Positions 16,668-26,180 are shown, counted from the stretch's first letter. The stretch: 64,000 nt of DNA from Hespellia stercorisuis DSM 15480 (GCF_900142165.1 NZ_FQZY01000011.1:41687-105686), one strand, 5' to 3'. Program-made: numbers and translations. The notes: generated from the sequence alone by a model not told the origin.

Positions 16668-17522
16668 TCACATCATTTTCTCGGTGATGACTTGTGAGGT
16701 GATTTTCTTGCGGTGCAGCGCATCTGCGCCGAGACGCTTGAACACTTCGGCGTAAAGAATGTCGATTAGAAAAAGCTGCGAGGTTTTCGCGGCGATGGAT
16801 CCGCCTTCCATAGGTCCTTCGTTTGCACCGCATGGAAGGATGATGTCGCAGTACTGTGCGGCAGGCGTCTTCAGAAACATGGTGACAAACACGACAGAAG
16901 CCTTCCCGGTATGGCAGATGCGGGCAATCTCAATGCAGTCTTTTGTGATGCCGGAGTTGCAGAAGATGATGGCCAGATCGCCCTCGCCCAGCAGCGCGGC
17001 CTGGGTCAGCTGAATGTGACTGTCTGAATTATAAATGATATTTGGTAAAATCTTTAAAAACTTATTCTTTGCCTCGTTGGCACTGGTCCCGGAACCGCCG
17101 AACCCGAAGAGGTTTACACTCTTGGAGCTTAAAATCAGACCAGCGGCCTTTGAGATGGCTTTAAAGTTGAATGCAAGAAAAGCGTGATCCAGTGCGGCAG
17201 TGTAGGTGCGCAGAACGCTTTCGGCAATTCCTTTGCAGTCATCGGAATCCAGAATGTCAATCTCGTCCTTGGGGAATGAGGGGGTGTTGGCGGTACTGAG
17301 CGCAAGTGAAAGCTTGAAATCCTGGTATCCGTTCAGCGACAGGGTCCTGCAAAAACGGAAGACGCTTGTCTCACCGATGCCGCACAGCTTTGCCAGATCG
17401 CTGATCGTAGAAGCGAGAGCCTGCTGTGGTGAGGACAGTACGTAGTCTGCCACCTTTTTCTCAGCCTTCGTCATCTTAGAGTATCGTTTGGTTATTTCTG
17501 TCATCAGGTTTGTAGTTGCCAT
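16668..17522 (-). CDS. MurR/RpiR family transcriptional regulator
   Basis: A 284-residue regulator with an N-terminal RpiR helix-turn-helix (about residues 1-77, with AKLCGIGETSVFRFCRTL as recognition segment) and a SIS sugar-phosphate-binding domain (about 110-250, GFGGSGTSANEAKNKF). ATG 17522 follows GAGGAGGAG; the longer frame to 17600 lacks a ribosome site. It is divergent from the second ABC operon and lies between the two importers. RpiR-type regulators such as NanR of Clostridia respond to ManNAc-6P or GlcNAc-6P, which fits the downstream genes. Confidence 0.88.
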   Translation of the reverse strand: MATTNLMTEITKRYSKMTKAEKKVADYVLSSPQQALASTISDLAKLCGIGETSVFRFCRTLSLNGYQDFKLSLALSTANTPSFPKDEIDILDSDDCKGIAESVLRTYTAALDHAFLAFNFKAISKAAGLILSSKSVNLFGFGGSGTSANEAKNKFLKILPNIIYNSDSHIQLTQAALLGEGDLAIIFCNSGITKDCIEIARICHTGKASVVFVTMFLKTPAAQYCDIILPCGANEGPMEGGSIAAKTSQLFLIDILYAEVFKRLGADALHRKKITSQVITEKMM

Positions 17523-17708
17523 AAATCTCCTCCTCATATTATCTGACTTTATTTTAACATGAAAAAAAACTCTGTCAATCTTAAAAAATATAGATTCCAA
17601 TAAAAAAGAAAAAATTTTTATTTTATTTCGGAACGCTGATTTGGCACTGAATAATTGCGAAATAGTACAAAAAATCAGAGAAAAGGCAAGGATATGACGA
17701 AATTAAGG

Positions 17709-17738
17709 TTGACATATGCAGCGGTAGAATGGTAATAT
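17709..17738 (+). promoter_or_regulatory. promoter of the amino-sugar operon
   Basis: TTGACA (17709-17714) and TAATAT (17733-17738) are spaced 18 bp apart, in the 335-bp divergent region between the RpiR gene and the binding-protein gene. The region is AT-rich with A-tracts, and I could not identify a clean RpiR operator in it. Confidence 0.65.
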
Positions 17739-17857
17739 AATTTCAGAAAAGGAAAATATATCCGACTACGATTGTTGGAAAATAAAAAAAGAACTGAAAA
17801 TAAAAAAATATTCTTTCAATCAAATGAGCGGATACAAAAGAAAAAGGAGGAAGTTTT

Positions 17858-19162
17858 ATGAAAAAGAAACTGGTAAGTATTCTTTTGTGCGTAACAATGG
17901 TTGCAGCGATGGCAGCAGGATGCGGAAGTAAGAAGGAAAGTGGTGGCAGCACAGCTTCGGGAGACAAGCCTTATTCCGGAGAAACATTGACCGTATTGTA
18001 CATGTCGGGGGTGTATGCGGATGCAGCGAACAGCATCGTGGATCAGTTTGAGGAAGAGACTGGAGCTAAGGTGGAGGTCGTAGATTTCCCATATACTACA
18101 TTGCATGAAAAAGCATTGCTTGACCTGACAAGTGGAACAGGATCTTATGATGTGATTGATGTGGCAAGTCAATGGGATGGTGAGTTTGCACCGTACATGA
18201 CAGATCTGAAGGATTATATAGAAAAAGATAAGTATGACATGACAGAATATATTGACAAGGTTCTTGAGAACTGCGGAACATGGCAGGGCGTGACGACCGG
18301 TATTCCGAATGCGAGCACACCACAGTTATTTGCATATCGGACAGATCTTCTGCCAGACGGAATCCCGGACACATGGGAAGAGTACCGCGAAATGGCAAAA
18401 GAGCAGACGAATGCGGCAGAAGGAAAATATGGAATTTCTGTTTCTGCAACGACCGGACAGCTTGGCGGCGTATTTGACTATGTACTATGGTCAATGGGCG
18501 GCTCATGGGCAGACGAAGACTGGAATGTGACAATCGACTCTCAGGAGACAAGAGATGCGCTGGAGCATTTGAAGGAAATTCAGGATTACGCAGATCCATC
18601 GATTTTATCATGGGGAACAGAAGAGTCTATCCAGGCATTCCTGGACGGCAATGCTGCAGTATGCGAAACATGGCCTACACTCGGACTGGTACAGGCGGCA
18701 GATGATGAATCACAGTCAAAGGTGGCTGGAAAATGGGGACTGGATACCATCCCTCATGATAAAACAGGAACTACTCTGCTGAGTGCGTGGGATGTTTCTA
18801 TTCCGTCAAGTTCAAAGAATCAGGATCTTGCATGGGAATGGTTAAAAATGTATACAAGTGCTGAAAACCAGAACAAATTCTACGAAGACAGTGGTATTTT
18901 ATCTCCAAGAAAAGCATTCTGGGAGCAGGATGGAATCAAAGGTACCTATATGGACACTGTAAGAGAAGCACTCGATACCGCAAACCTGTGGTGGAGAATC
19001 CCGGCGTCTACAGAGGTTGACACGATGCTGAACACGGTTGTCAGTCAATACATGTCAGGTCAGAGCGACCTGGAGAAGGCAGTGAGTGACATGCAGAAAG
19101 GCATCGAGGATGCACTGAAAGCAGCTCCGCCGGAAGAGGGAACAAAAAACTATAACCTGTAA
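17858..19162 (+). CDS. sugar ABC transporter substrate-binding lipoprotein
   Basis: A 434-residue solute-binding lipoprotein with the signal peptide ending AAGC (C22). The body resembles family 1 sugar-binding proteins (FEEETGAKVEVVDFPYTTLHEK; WLKMYTSAENQNKF near the end). It starts after AAGGAGGAAG and leads the operon that runs into nanE, nagB and nagA, so an amino sugar such as ManNAc or sialic acid is the likely ligand. A stem-loop follows the stop codon and may raise its expression above that of the permeases. Confidence 0.9.
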   Translation: MKKKLVSILLCVTMVAAMAAGCGSKKESGGSTASGDKPYSGETLTVLYMSGVYADAANSIVDQFEEETGAKVEVVDFPYTTLHEKALLDLTSGTGSYDVIDVASQWDGEFAPYMTDLKDYIEKDKYDMTEYIDKVLENCGTWQGVTTGIPNASTPQLFAYRTDLLPDGIPDTWEEYREMAKEQTNAAEGKYGISVSATTGQLGGVFDYVLWSMGGSWADEDWNVTIDSQETRDALEHLKEIQDYADPSILSWGTEESIQAFLDGNAAVCETWPTLGLVQAADDESQSKVAGKWGLDTIPHDKTGTTLLSAWDVSIPSSSKNQDLAWEWLKMYTSAENQNKFYEDSGILSPRKAFWEQDGIKGTYMDTVREALDTANLWWRIPASTEVDTMLNTVVSQYMSGQSDLEKAVSDMQKGIEDALKAAPPEEGTKNYNL

Positions 19163-19169
19163 ATATAAA

Positions 19170-19203
19170 ACCGAGGGTATCTTGGACATCCCAAGATGCC
19201 CTC
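19170..19203 (+). terminator. intercistronic stem-loop after the binding-protein gene
   Basis: GAGGGTATCTTGG pairs with CCAAGATGCCCTC across a short loop with one G-T pair and is followed by CTTT only. It is either a weak terminator or an mRNA-stabilising hairpin, as often found after highly expressed binding-protein genes. Confidence 0.65.
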
Positions 19204-19228
19204 CTTTAAAGAAAGTGAGGTGGGCAAT

Positions 19229-20143
19229 GTGGCCAAGGTGAAAAATGTACAGCCCAAAATCAGGAAGAGCAGAGGAGACGTATTTGCCTCGTGGATGTTT
19301 TTAGTCCCTACAATGATATTTCTTGGAATCACAGCACTTCTGCCGCTCCTGTATTCATTGTATCTCAGCTTTTTTGATCTGAAGCTGAATCTGCCGAATG
19401 CTGTGCCGCAATTTGTAGGACTGGGAAATTATATCAAGATGTTTACGGATGCATCATTGGGAATCAGCACCTGGAATACGTTCCTGTTCGCAGTGGTATC
19501 GGTAGCATTGGAAGTTGTAGTTGGATTAGTGCTCGCGATGGCGCTCTGTTCGGATAAAATGTGGGCGAGGATCGCGACATCGATTTTTCTGATTCCAATG
19601 ATCATGGCACCCGTTGCAGTAGGTACACTTTGGAGAATGATGCTGGACTCAACAACGGGAATTATCAACTATTTTCTCAGCTTTGTGGGCGTGCCGAGCA
19701 TTACCTGGCTGAGCAGCACACATACGGCAATGCTTGCGGTAATTCTGGTCAATGTGTGGCAGCTGGTACCGTGGGTGACCATTATCTGCGCAGCGGGTCT
19801 GAAAGCACTGCCGGCGGATTGTCTTGAGGCGGCCTGCGTGGACGGAGCGACGAACGGACAGATTTTCAGGAAGATCGTACTGCCGATGATGAGTCCGATT
19901 CTCACGGTTGTCATCATGCTTCGTTTCGTGGATGCGTTTAAAGTGTTTGATACCGTTTATGTTATGACGAATGGAGGACCGGGAACGGCAACGGAAATGC
20001 TGCCGAATTACATTTACAAACAGGGGTTACGGTTCTTTAACGCGGGATATTCGGCATCATTGGCAATTGTGTTTGTTGTGGTGATGACAGTCATAACTTT
20101 CGGATTTTTGAAATTAAGAGATAGATTGGAGGCGGAGGTGTAA
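19229..20143 (+). CDS. sugar ABC transporter permease (MalF type)
   Basis: This permease of about 304 residues has six membrane segments and the EAA loop LEAACVDGATNGQIFRKIVLP. I place the start at GTG 19229 behind GAGGTGG, because the alternative ATG at 19196 lies inside the intercistronic stem-loop and has no ribosome site. With that ATG the protein would have 315 residues. The stop overlaps the next permease start by one base. Confidence 0.85.
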   Translation: MAKVKNVQPKIRKSRGDVFASWMFLVPTMIFLGITALLPLLYSLYLSFFDLKLNLPNAVPQFVGLGNYIKMFTDASLGISTWNTFLFAVVSVALEVVVGLVLAMALCSDKMWARIATSIFLIPMIMAPVAVGTLWRMMLDSTTGIINYFLSFVGVPSITWLSSTHTAMLAVILVNVWQLVPWVTIICAAGLKALPADCLEAACVDGATNGQIFRKIVLPMMSPILTVVIMLRFVDAFKVFDTVYVMTNGGPGTATEMLPNYIYKQGLRFFNAGYSASLAIVFVVVMTVITFGFLKLRDRLEAEV

Positions 20144-21018
20144 TGAAAAGAAAGAAAAAGAACAGGGTACCTTCGGTGGATAACATCATAGGAAATTTTG
20201 CCGGGCGCCCGGTGCGAGTTGTCTTACTGGCTGTGAGTCTGATCGCGATTGCGTTTCCGCTGTACTGGCTTTTTACCAGCTCGGTCAAGACCCCGGGAGA
20301 ATGTCTGTCTAATCCACCGGTATTGTTTCCGAGTGTTTTCTCGTCCGAGAGTTTTAATGAAATTTTTAATAAAGATGGACTGGCCCTGAATTTCGTCAAT
20401 ACATTTGTCGTTGCGGCCTGCTCGACTGTGATTTCTGTATTTTTTGGAAGCATGGCGGCCTATGCGGTAGCTCGGGGTTCGATCGGGAAGAAGGCAAAAA
20501 AGTACTTTGGACTCTGGTTCATGATCCAGAAGATGTACCCTGCGATTGCAACGGCAATTCCGGTATATCTGGTAATGCGGACACTTCATCTGATCGATAC
20601 AAGAACTGCGTTGATTATCATGAATACCAGCTTCAATCTTCCGCTGGTAATCTGGCTGATGATGGGATTCTTTGAACAGCTGCCGCATGAGCTGGAAGAA
20701 TCTGCGATGCTGGACGGATGCGGGTTTACAAAACGTTTTCTCCTTATTATTCTGCCAATAACGAAGCCGGGAATTATTGCTTCTGGAATTCTCGCATTTG
20801 TGGGAGCCTGGAATGAATTTTTGTTTGCGGTCATCCTGAGCATTAACAAATCAAAAACACTGCCGGTAGTCATCGCCGGATTCATAACCGACAGAGGACT
20901 GGACTGGGGACCGATGGCGGCGACGGCAGTTCTGACGCTTCTTCCGGTGCTGATCATCGTGTGGGCTGCACAGAAGGACTTCGTACAGGGACTTGCGATG
21001 GGCGCGGTAAAAGGCTAA
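20143..21018 (+). CDS. sugar ABC transporter permease (MalG type)
   Basis: A 291-residue inner-membrane permease whose EAA loop reads ELEESAMLDGCGFTKRFLLIILP, with EES in place of the more usual EAA. It starts at a TAATG overlap and ends ten bases before the SGNH hydrolase region. It pairs with the previous permease. No ATPase gene is present in this operon either. Confidence 0.9.
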   Translation: MKRKKKNRVPSVDNIIGNFAGRPVRVVLLAVSLIAIAFPLYWLFTSSVKTPGECLSNPPVLFPSVFSSESFNEIFNKDGLALNFVNTFVVAACSTVISVFFGSMAAYAVARGSIGKKAKKYFGLWFMIQKMYPAIATAIPVYLVMRTLHLIDTRTALIIMNTSFNLPLVIWLMMGFFEQLPHELEESAMLDGCGFTKRFLLIILPITKPGIIASGILAFVGAWNEFLFAVILSINKSKTLPVVIAGFITDRGLDWGPMAATAVLTLLPVLIIVWAAQKDFVQGLAMGAVKG

Positions 21019-21042
21019 GAATACAGAATGGAGCAAAAAAAG

Positions 21043-21672
21043 ATGGGAAAAAGAATCGTATGTTTCGGAGATTCCAATACATGGGGATATGATGCGGTTA
21101 CAAATGGAAGGTTTCCGGATGATGTAAGATGGACTGGGATTCTGAAAAAACTGCTGGGTGAGAATTACACAATTATTGAGGAAGGGCTGTGCGGAAGGAC
21201 TACCGTGCTTGAGGATCCTTTGAACGAGGGAATGAACGGATTGAAGTATCTGAATCCCTGTCTGATGTCTCACTCAGAAATTGATTATCTTGTAATCATG
21301 CTTGGAACGAATGATTGTAAGCAGCGGTATGCCCTGACCGCAAAAAACATTGCGGATGGATTGAAAAGATTGATTATAAAGGCGAAGGAAACACCGGCGT
21401 GGGCAAAAAAACCGCAGATACTCGTGGTAGCGCCTGCACCGATAGAACCGGAATGTGAGCAGTCCCCGGTCGCCGGTGAGATGGGAATCTGCAGCGAAAA
21501 ATCAAGAGCACTGGCAAAAGAGATGAAGCTCTGCGCAAAAGAGCTGGGCTGCGATTTCTTTGACGCAGAACAGATTGGAACAATGAATCAAATCGACCAC
21601 ATGCATTTGGACAAAGAAAGTCATGCAAGGCTGGCTGAGGCACTTGCATCAATGATTAGAGAGAGGGTATGA
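21043..21672 (+). CDS. SGNH/GDSL hydrolase
   Basis: About 209 residues of the SGNH esterase family. Block I is [10 protein letters not shown] with the catalytic serine, block III is LGTNDCK, and the catalytic Asp-x-x-His pair is in QIDHMHLD near the C-terminus. ATG 21043 has a GGAG nine bases upstream and fits the usual short N-terminus; ATG 21028 is possible. No signal peptide is seen, so it acts in the cytoplasm. In this operon it could remove O-acetyl groups from imported sialic acid or amino sugars, which is inference from context. Confidence 0.82.
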   Translation: MGKRIVCFGDSNTWGYDAVTNGRFPDDVRWTGILKKLLGENYTIIEEGLCGRTTVLEDPLNEGMNGLKYLNPCLMSHSEIDYLVIMLGTNDCKQRYALTAKNIADGLKRLIIKAKETPAWAKKPQILVVAPAPIEPECEQSPVAGEMGICSEKSRALAKEMKLCAKELGCDFFDAEQIGTMNQIDHMHLDKESHARLAEALASMIRERV

Positions 21673-21673
21673 C

Positions 21674-22360
21674 ATGAACAAAAAGATAGAAGAAATCAGG
21701 GGAAAGTTAGTTGTGTCCTGTCAGGCACTGCCGGAGGAACCACTTCATTCATCCTTCATCATGGGGAGAATGGCGAAGGCAGCTGCAATCGGGGGCGCAA
21801 AAGGAATCCGTGCCAATACGACCGAGGATATCCGGGAGATAAAAAGAACGGTGGATCTGCCGGTCATCGGAATCATAAAGAAGGTGTACGAGGACAGCGA
21901 AGTATATATTACACCGACAATGAAAGAGGTGGAGGAACTGATGGAGGTTCAGCCTGAGATCATTGCGATTGATGCGACGGGAAGAGAACGCCCGGGTGGA
22001 CTGAAACTGGAGGATCTTTACCGTCAGATCCGGGAAAAATATCCGGAACAGCTGTTGATGGCGGATTGTGCTACCGTCGAGGAGGCATACCATGCGGATG
22101 AGCTCGGATTCGATTTTATCGGAACTACGCTGGTCGGCTATACAAAAGACAGTATGAACCTTCAGATTGAAGATGACGATTTTGCGATTATAAAACAAAT
22201 AGTGGAGCATGTGAAGCACGATGTCATTGCGGAGGGGAATATCGATTCTCCGGAAAAAGTGAAGCGGGTGATAGAGCTTGGCGCGTACAGTGTTGTTGTG
22301 GGTTCGTCCATCACGCGTCCGCAGCTGATCACAAAAAAATTTGCAGCAGCTTTGGAATAG
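21674..22360 (+). CDS. nanE: N-acylmannosamine-6-phosphate 2-epimerase
   Basis: A 228-residue TIM-barrel enzyme converting ManNAc-6P to GlcNAc-6P. It shows the NanE pattern: [13 protein letters not shown] start, GAKGIRANT, the catalytic lysine in [25 protein letters not shown] and [10 protein letters not shown]. It begins one base after the SGNH hydrolase stop, so the two are coupled. It joins mannosamine entry to the NagA/NagB steps encoded downstream. Confidence 0.95.
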   Translation: MNKKIEEIRGKLVVSCQALPEEPLHSSFIMGRMAKAAAIGGAKGIRANTTEDIREIKRTVDLPVIGIIKKVYEDSEVYITPTMKEVEELMEVQPEIIAIDATGRERPGGLKLEDLYRQIREKYPEQLLMADCATVEEAYHADELGFDFIGTTLVGYTKDSMNLQIEDDDFAIIKQIVEHVKHDVIAEGNIDSPEKVKRVIELGAYSVVVGSSITRPQLITKKFAAALE

Positions 22361-22389
22361 ATGGAAAATGTGCCGGTCTGGCGGCGAAG

Positions 22390-22430
22390 GTATTCCGATC
22401 GATGGAAAAATATTTCATCGATCGGAATAC
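22390..22430. repeat. perfect 15-bp inverted repeat
   Basis: GTATTCCGATCGATG and CATCGATCGGAATAC are exact complements across an 11-nt A/T loop, in the 195-bp gap between nanE and the YhcH gene. No T-run follows, so it is not a standard terminator. It may be an RNA processing hairpin or an operator. Confidence 0.6.
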
Positions 22431-22555
22431 AGTGCGTGTGAGACCAGGCACGTGAATATGCTTGCGAGTGCATTTCGGGGACCCGGGACGAGCAGGCCGG
22501 ATACCAAAAGTGAGACGATAAAACGAATAATTTCCAGGAAGCAGGAGGCGAAGCG

Positions 22556-23014
22556 ATGATTTATGGAAATACCGGTCAGTTAATGACGTATGAATTTCTT
22601 GACAGCCAGATTCAGGAGTGCTTTGAATATGCAAAGACCCATGATATTACAACGTTTGAGAAGGGATGCCATGCGATCGATGGAGAGCGTCTTTTTGTCA
22701 ATGTAGTGGAGTATACGACAACCACGGCGGAGGAACGTTTCTGGGAGGCACATAAAAATTATCTGGACGTTCATGTGATGCTCCGCGGCGCAGAGCAGAT
22801 CGACGTAAACTTTATTGAAAATATGGAACTGAAGGAGTTTGTGGAGAAGGATGATTTTCTGCCTATGGAGGGAGAAAAGAGTGGCTCTGTGATTCTGAAA
22901 TCAGGGGACTTTCTGATCTGCTATCCGCCGGATGCACACCGTACTGCCGTGGCGGTACAGGCGCCGGAGGCGGTGAAAAAGGCAATTTTTAAAGTGCGGA
23001 TAGATCGGAAGTAG
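22556..23014 (+). CDS. YhcH/YjgK/YiaL family protein
   Basis: A 152-residue beta-sandwich (cupin-like) protein of the YhcH/NanQ/TabA group. Family features visible are the HAIDGERLFVNVVEYTT segment, EAHKNYLDVHVML with metal-binding His residues, and FLICYPPDAHR near the end. E. coli members speed anomer or sugar-isomer conversion of sialic acid (NanQ). Placement between nanE and the ROK kinase supports a role in sialic acid or ManNAc use. The start follows AGGAGG. Confidence 0.88.
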   Translation: MIYGNTGQLMTYEFLDSQIQECFEYAKTHDITTFEKGCHAIDGERLFVNVVEYTTTTAEERFWEAHKNYLDVHVMLRGAEQIDVNFIENMELKEFVEKDDFLPMEGEKSGSVILKSGDFLICYPPDAHRTAVAVQAPEAVKKAIFKVRIDRK

Positions 23015-23105
23015 ATTTAGTTTAAAAAGGGAAAGCAAAGCTTTGCCTTTTTGAACTGTACACCTTATAATAAGAATAGAAAACCGAATGGTTAGAGGAA
23101 AAGGT

Positions 23106-24005
23106 ATGAAAAAATACGTGAGTATTGATATCGGCGGGACGGCAATCAAGTACGGAATCATTGGGGAATCCGGCGAGATTCTGGTGAAGCAGGAGATGGC
23201 GACGGAGGCGCAGAAAGGAGGTCCGTCCATTCTGCAGAAGGCGCTGGATATCGTGGAAGGTTTTCAGAGAGAATATGAGTTAGAAGGAGTCTGCATCTCG
23301 ACAGCGGGGATGGTGGATGTGGAAGAGGGTATGATTTTTTATGCGGGACCGCTGATGCCGGATTATACCGGGACGAAGTTTAAGAAGACGATTGAAGAAA
23401 AGACCGGTCTTCCATGTGAAGTGGAAAATGATGTGAACTGCGCAGGTCTTGCGGAGAGCGTATCCGGTGCGGCAAAGGGCAGCAGAGTGACCTTGTGCCT
23501 GACCATCGGAACAGGAATTGGCGGCTGTATACTAATTGATGGGGAAGTGTTCCATGGTTACAGTGGAAGTGCCTGCGAAGTGGGACATATGCTCATGGAT
23601 GGTGACGAGTTCCAGGCTTTCGGAGCGACAAGCGTTCTGTGCACAAAGGTCGCGGAGATGAAGCGTCAGCCGGTACAGGACTGGGATGGAAGAAGGATAT
23701 TTGCAGAGGCGCAGAACGGTGATGCAGCCTGCATACAGGCAATCGATGAGATGGCGGATACACTGGGAAAGGGAATCGCGAATACCTGCTACGTGGTCAA
23801 TCCGCAGACGGTGGTACTCGGCGGCGGCATCATGGCGCAGGAGGCATATCTGAAACCCAGAATCCAGAGCGCCATCGAGAAATATCTGATGACAGATGTG
23901 GCGAAGCACACGGAACTGAAGATGGCAGAGCATAAGAACGATGCCGGAATGCTGGGAGCGTTTTATCATTTCCGGGGGAGACGGCAGATTCAAAACGCCA
24001 GATAG
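23106..24005 (+). CDS. ROK family sugar kinase (ManNAc kinase-like)
   Basis: A 299-residue ROK kinase with the N-terminal phosphate loop SIDIGGTAIKYGII, the catalytic aspartate in VENDVNCAGLAE, the second ATP motif LTIGTGIGGC and the EVGH metal and sugar motif. The usual CxCGxxGC zinc cluster after EVGH is missing: the sequence there is MLMDGDEFQAFGATSVLC, so this is a zinc-site-less ROK protein. In operon with nanE it most likely phosphorylates ManNAc (NanK function), though GlcNAc or glucose kinase activity is possible. ATG 23106 fits a GAGG ribosome site. Confidence 0.82.
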   Translation: MKKYVSIDIGGTAIKYGIIGESGEILVKQEMATEAQKGGPSILQKALDIVEGFQREYELEGVCISTAGMVDVEEGMIFYAGPLMPDYTGTKFKKTIEEKTGLPCEVENDVNCAGLAESVSGAAKGSRVTLCLTIGTGIGGCILIDGEVFHGYSGSACEVGHMLMDGDEFQAFGATSVLCTKVAEMKRQPVQDWDGRRIFAEAQNGDAACIQAIDEMADTLGKGIANTCYVVNPQTVVLGGGIMAQEAYLKPRIQSAIEKYLMTDVAKHTELKMAEHKNDAGMLGAFYHFRGRRQIQNAR

Positions 24006-24055
24006 AAAAGAAACGTTACACGATGACACATTAAAAGCGTTAAAGGAGAAAGATG

Positions 24056-24787
24056 ATGAGAATTTATAAGGCAAAGGATTACAAAGACATGAGCAGAAAA
24101 GCAGCAAATATCATTTCCGCGCAGGTGACGATGAAACCGGACTGCACGCTGGGTCTTGCAACCGGATCGACTCCAATCGGAACCTACGACCAGCTGGTAG
24201 AGTGGTATGAAAAGGGCGATATTGATTTTTCGGAAGTGACGACGGTGAATCTGGATGAATACAAGGGGCTGCCGAGAGAGAACGACCAGAGTTATTATTA
24301 TTTCATGCATGAACATTTCTTTGACCGCGTGAATATCGATGTGAGCCACACGAATCTTCCGGATGGAACCAATCCGGATGAGGATGCGGAGTGTGCGCGT
24401 TATGAGGAACTGATTCATTCGCTTGGCGGTGTGGATCTGCAGCTTCTCGGGCTGGGGCACAACGGACATATCGGTTTTAATGAGCCGGGAGAGTTCTTCG
24501 AGAAAGAGACGCACTGCGTACAGCTTCAGGAGAGTACGATCGAGGCAAACAAACGGTTCTTCGCATCGGCGGATGAGGTGCCGAAAAAGGCATATACGAT
24601 GGGAATCAAGACCATCATGCAGGCGAAGAAGATCCTTCTGCTCGTGAGTGGTGCCGACAAGGCGGAGATCGTAAAAACCGCATTTTTCGGACCGGTTACA
24701 CCGGCAGTTCCTGCGTCTATTCTGCAGATGCACAGTGATGTGACGCTGGTAGTGGATGAGGCAGCTTACTCAAAGATTGCAGAGTAA
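24056..24787 (+). CDS. nagB: glucosamine-6-phosphate deaminase
   Basis: A 243-residue enzyme turning glucosamine-6P into fructose-6P and ammonia. Conserved NagB motifs are LGLATGSTPIGTY, VNLDEYKGL with the catalytic aspartate, and GLGHNGHIGFNEPG with catalytic Asp/His partners in the following stretch. Of the two adjacent ATG codons, 24056 is better spaced from AAAGGAG. It is shorter than E. coli NagB (266) and lacks the C-terminal extension linked to allosteric control there. Confidence 0.95.
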   Translation: MRIYKAKDYKDMSRKAANIISAQVTMKPDCTLGLATGSTPIGTYDQLVEWYEKGDIDFSEVTTVNLDEYKGLPRENDQSYYYFMHEHFFDRVNIDVSHTNLPDGTNPDEDAECARYEELIHSLGGVDLQLLGLGHNGHIGFNEPGEFFEKETHCVQLQESTIEANKRFFASADEVPKKAYTMGIKTIMQAKKILLLVSGADKAEIVKTAFFGPVTPAVPASILQMHSDVTLVVDEAAYSKIAE

Positions 24788-24803
24788 GCAGAAAAGAGGC
24801 AGT

Positions 24804-25997
24804 ATGATTATCAGAAATGTGCGGGTATTCCGGGAGAATCAGACGTTTGTTCCGGGAACCATTGTGATAAAGGACGGTTTGTTTCAGGCGATTACGCTGG
24901 AGGGGATGACAGGGCGTGCCGGAAGGGCTGTGGATCTGACAGATGAAACGGTGCTGGACGGTGAGGGCTGCTATGCAATCCCGGGAATGATCGATCTGCA
25001 TTTTCATGGCTGCAAGGGCTATGATTTTTGTGATGGAACGCGGCAGGCGATAGAAGAGATCGCACGATACGAGGCCTCTATCGGGGTGACGGCCATCGCT
25101 CCGGCGACTATGACACTTCCGGTGGAAAAACTGGAGTCCATTCTGGCCTGCGGTGCGGCATTTGCAGCGGAGCAGAGAGGTGCTGGCAGTACAGATAGCA
25201 TCAGGCGCGGAGCAGATCTGATCGGTGTAAATATGGAAGGCCCCTTCATCAGTGCGGTAAAAAAAGGGGCACAGGATGCCCGACACATCATTCCATGTGA
25301 TGTGGATGTTTACCGGAGATTTCAACGGGCGGCGGATGGACTGGTAAAATTCATCGGGATCGCGCCGGAGGAGGGGGATGCAGTCTCCTTTATCCAGGCG
25401 GTGAAGGATGAGGTGTCCGTGGCACTGGCGCATACCAATGCGGATTATGACACGGCCAAAGCAGCTTTTGATGCGGGGGCGGATCATGCGGTCCATCTCT
25501 ACAATGCGATGCCGCCGTTTACCCACCGCGCACCGGGGGTGGTTGGTGCGGTGGCGGACAGCAGGCATGTGATGTCAGAGTTGATCTGCGATGGCGTGCA
25601 CATCCATCCGTCGGTGGTGCGGACTACATTTCACATGATGGGTGCGGAGCGGATGATCCTCATCAGCGACAGCATGCGGGCGACCGGAATGCCGGACGGG
25701 CAGTATACGCTGGGTGGTCTGGATGTCAACGTGACCGGGAACCGTGCGACACTGGTGTCCGATGGATCGCTGGCTGGCTCAGCGACGACACTTCCGGACT
25801 GTGTGCGTGTGGCGGTGAGGGAGATGCAGCTGCCACTGGAAACGGCGGTGGCGTGTGCCACGGCGAATCCGGCGAAGAGCCTTGGCGTGTACGATCAGTA
25901 TGGCTCGATCAGCGCTGGAAAGAGAGCGGATGTCGTGCTGTGGGATTCGGAACTGAAGTTGAAAGCGGTTGTGAAGGACGGAGTGCTCTTGAAATAA
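24804..25997 (+). CDS. nagA: N-acetylglucosamine-6-phosphate deacetylase
   Basis: A 397-residue amidohydrolase that removes acetate from GlcNAc-6P. Visible are the DLHFHGCKGYDF metal/entry motif, NMEGPFIS with the metal-binding glutamate, HTNADYDT, HLYNAMPPFTHRAPG and the catalytic aspartate in ISDSMRATG. The start at 24804 follows AGAGG; the longer frame from 24756 would overlap nagB by over 30 bp and lacks support. It is the last gene of the amino-sugar operon. Confidence 0.94.
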   Translation: MIIRNVRVFRENQTFVPGTIVIKDGLFQAITLEGMTGRAGRAVDLTDETVLDGEGCYAIPGMIDLHFHGCKGYDFCDGTRQAIEEIARYEASIGVTAIAPATMTLPVEKLESILACGAAFAAEQRGAGSTDSIRRGADLIGVNMEGPFISAVKKGAQDARHIIPCDVDVYRRFQRAADGLVKFIGIAPEEGDAVSFIQAVKDEVSVALAHTNADYDTAKAAFDAGADHAVHLYNAMPPFTHRAPGVVGAVADSRHVMSELICDGVHIHPSVVRTTFHMMGAERMILISDSMRATGMPDGQYTLGGLDVNVTGNRATLVSDGSLAGSATTLPDCVRVAVREMQLPLETAVACATANPAKSLGVYDQYGSISAGKRADVVLWDSELKLKAVVKDGVLLK

Positions 25998-26180
25998 GGG
26001 AGGCTTTGGAAAACAGAGAATGCCATGAGAAGCAGAGAAGGTTCTGGTTTCTGCTGAAGATATAGCCTCCGGCGGATTGCAGAGCGGCTCAGATGCATTA
26101 TGTCAGCAGAGAGGACAGCCGCCCGCAGCAATTATGCTGGAGCATAATCGAATATGGAACGGACAGAAAAGATAATAAAA

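Noticed and set aside
19196..19228. ATG 19196 as start of the permease
   Set aside because: It falls inside the intercistronic stem-loop and lacks a ribosome site; GTG 19229 is better placed.
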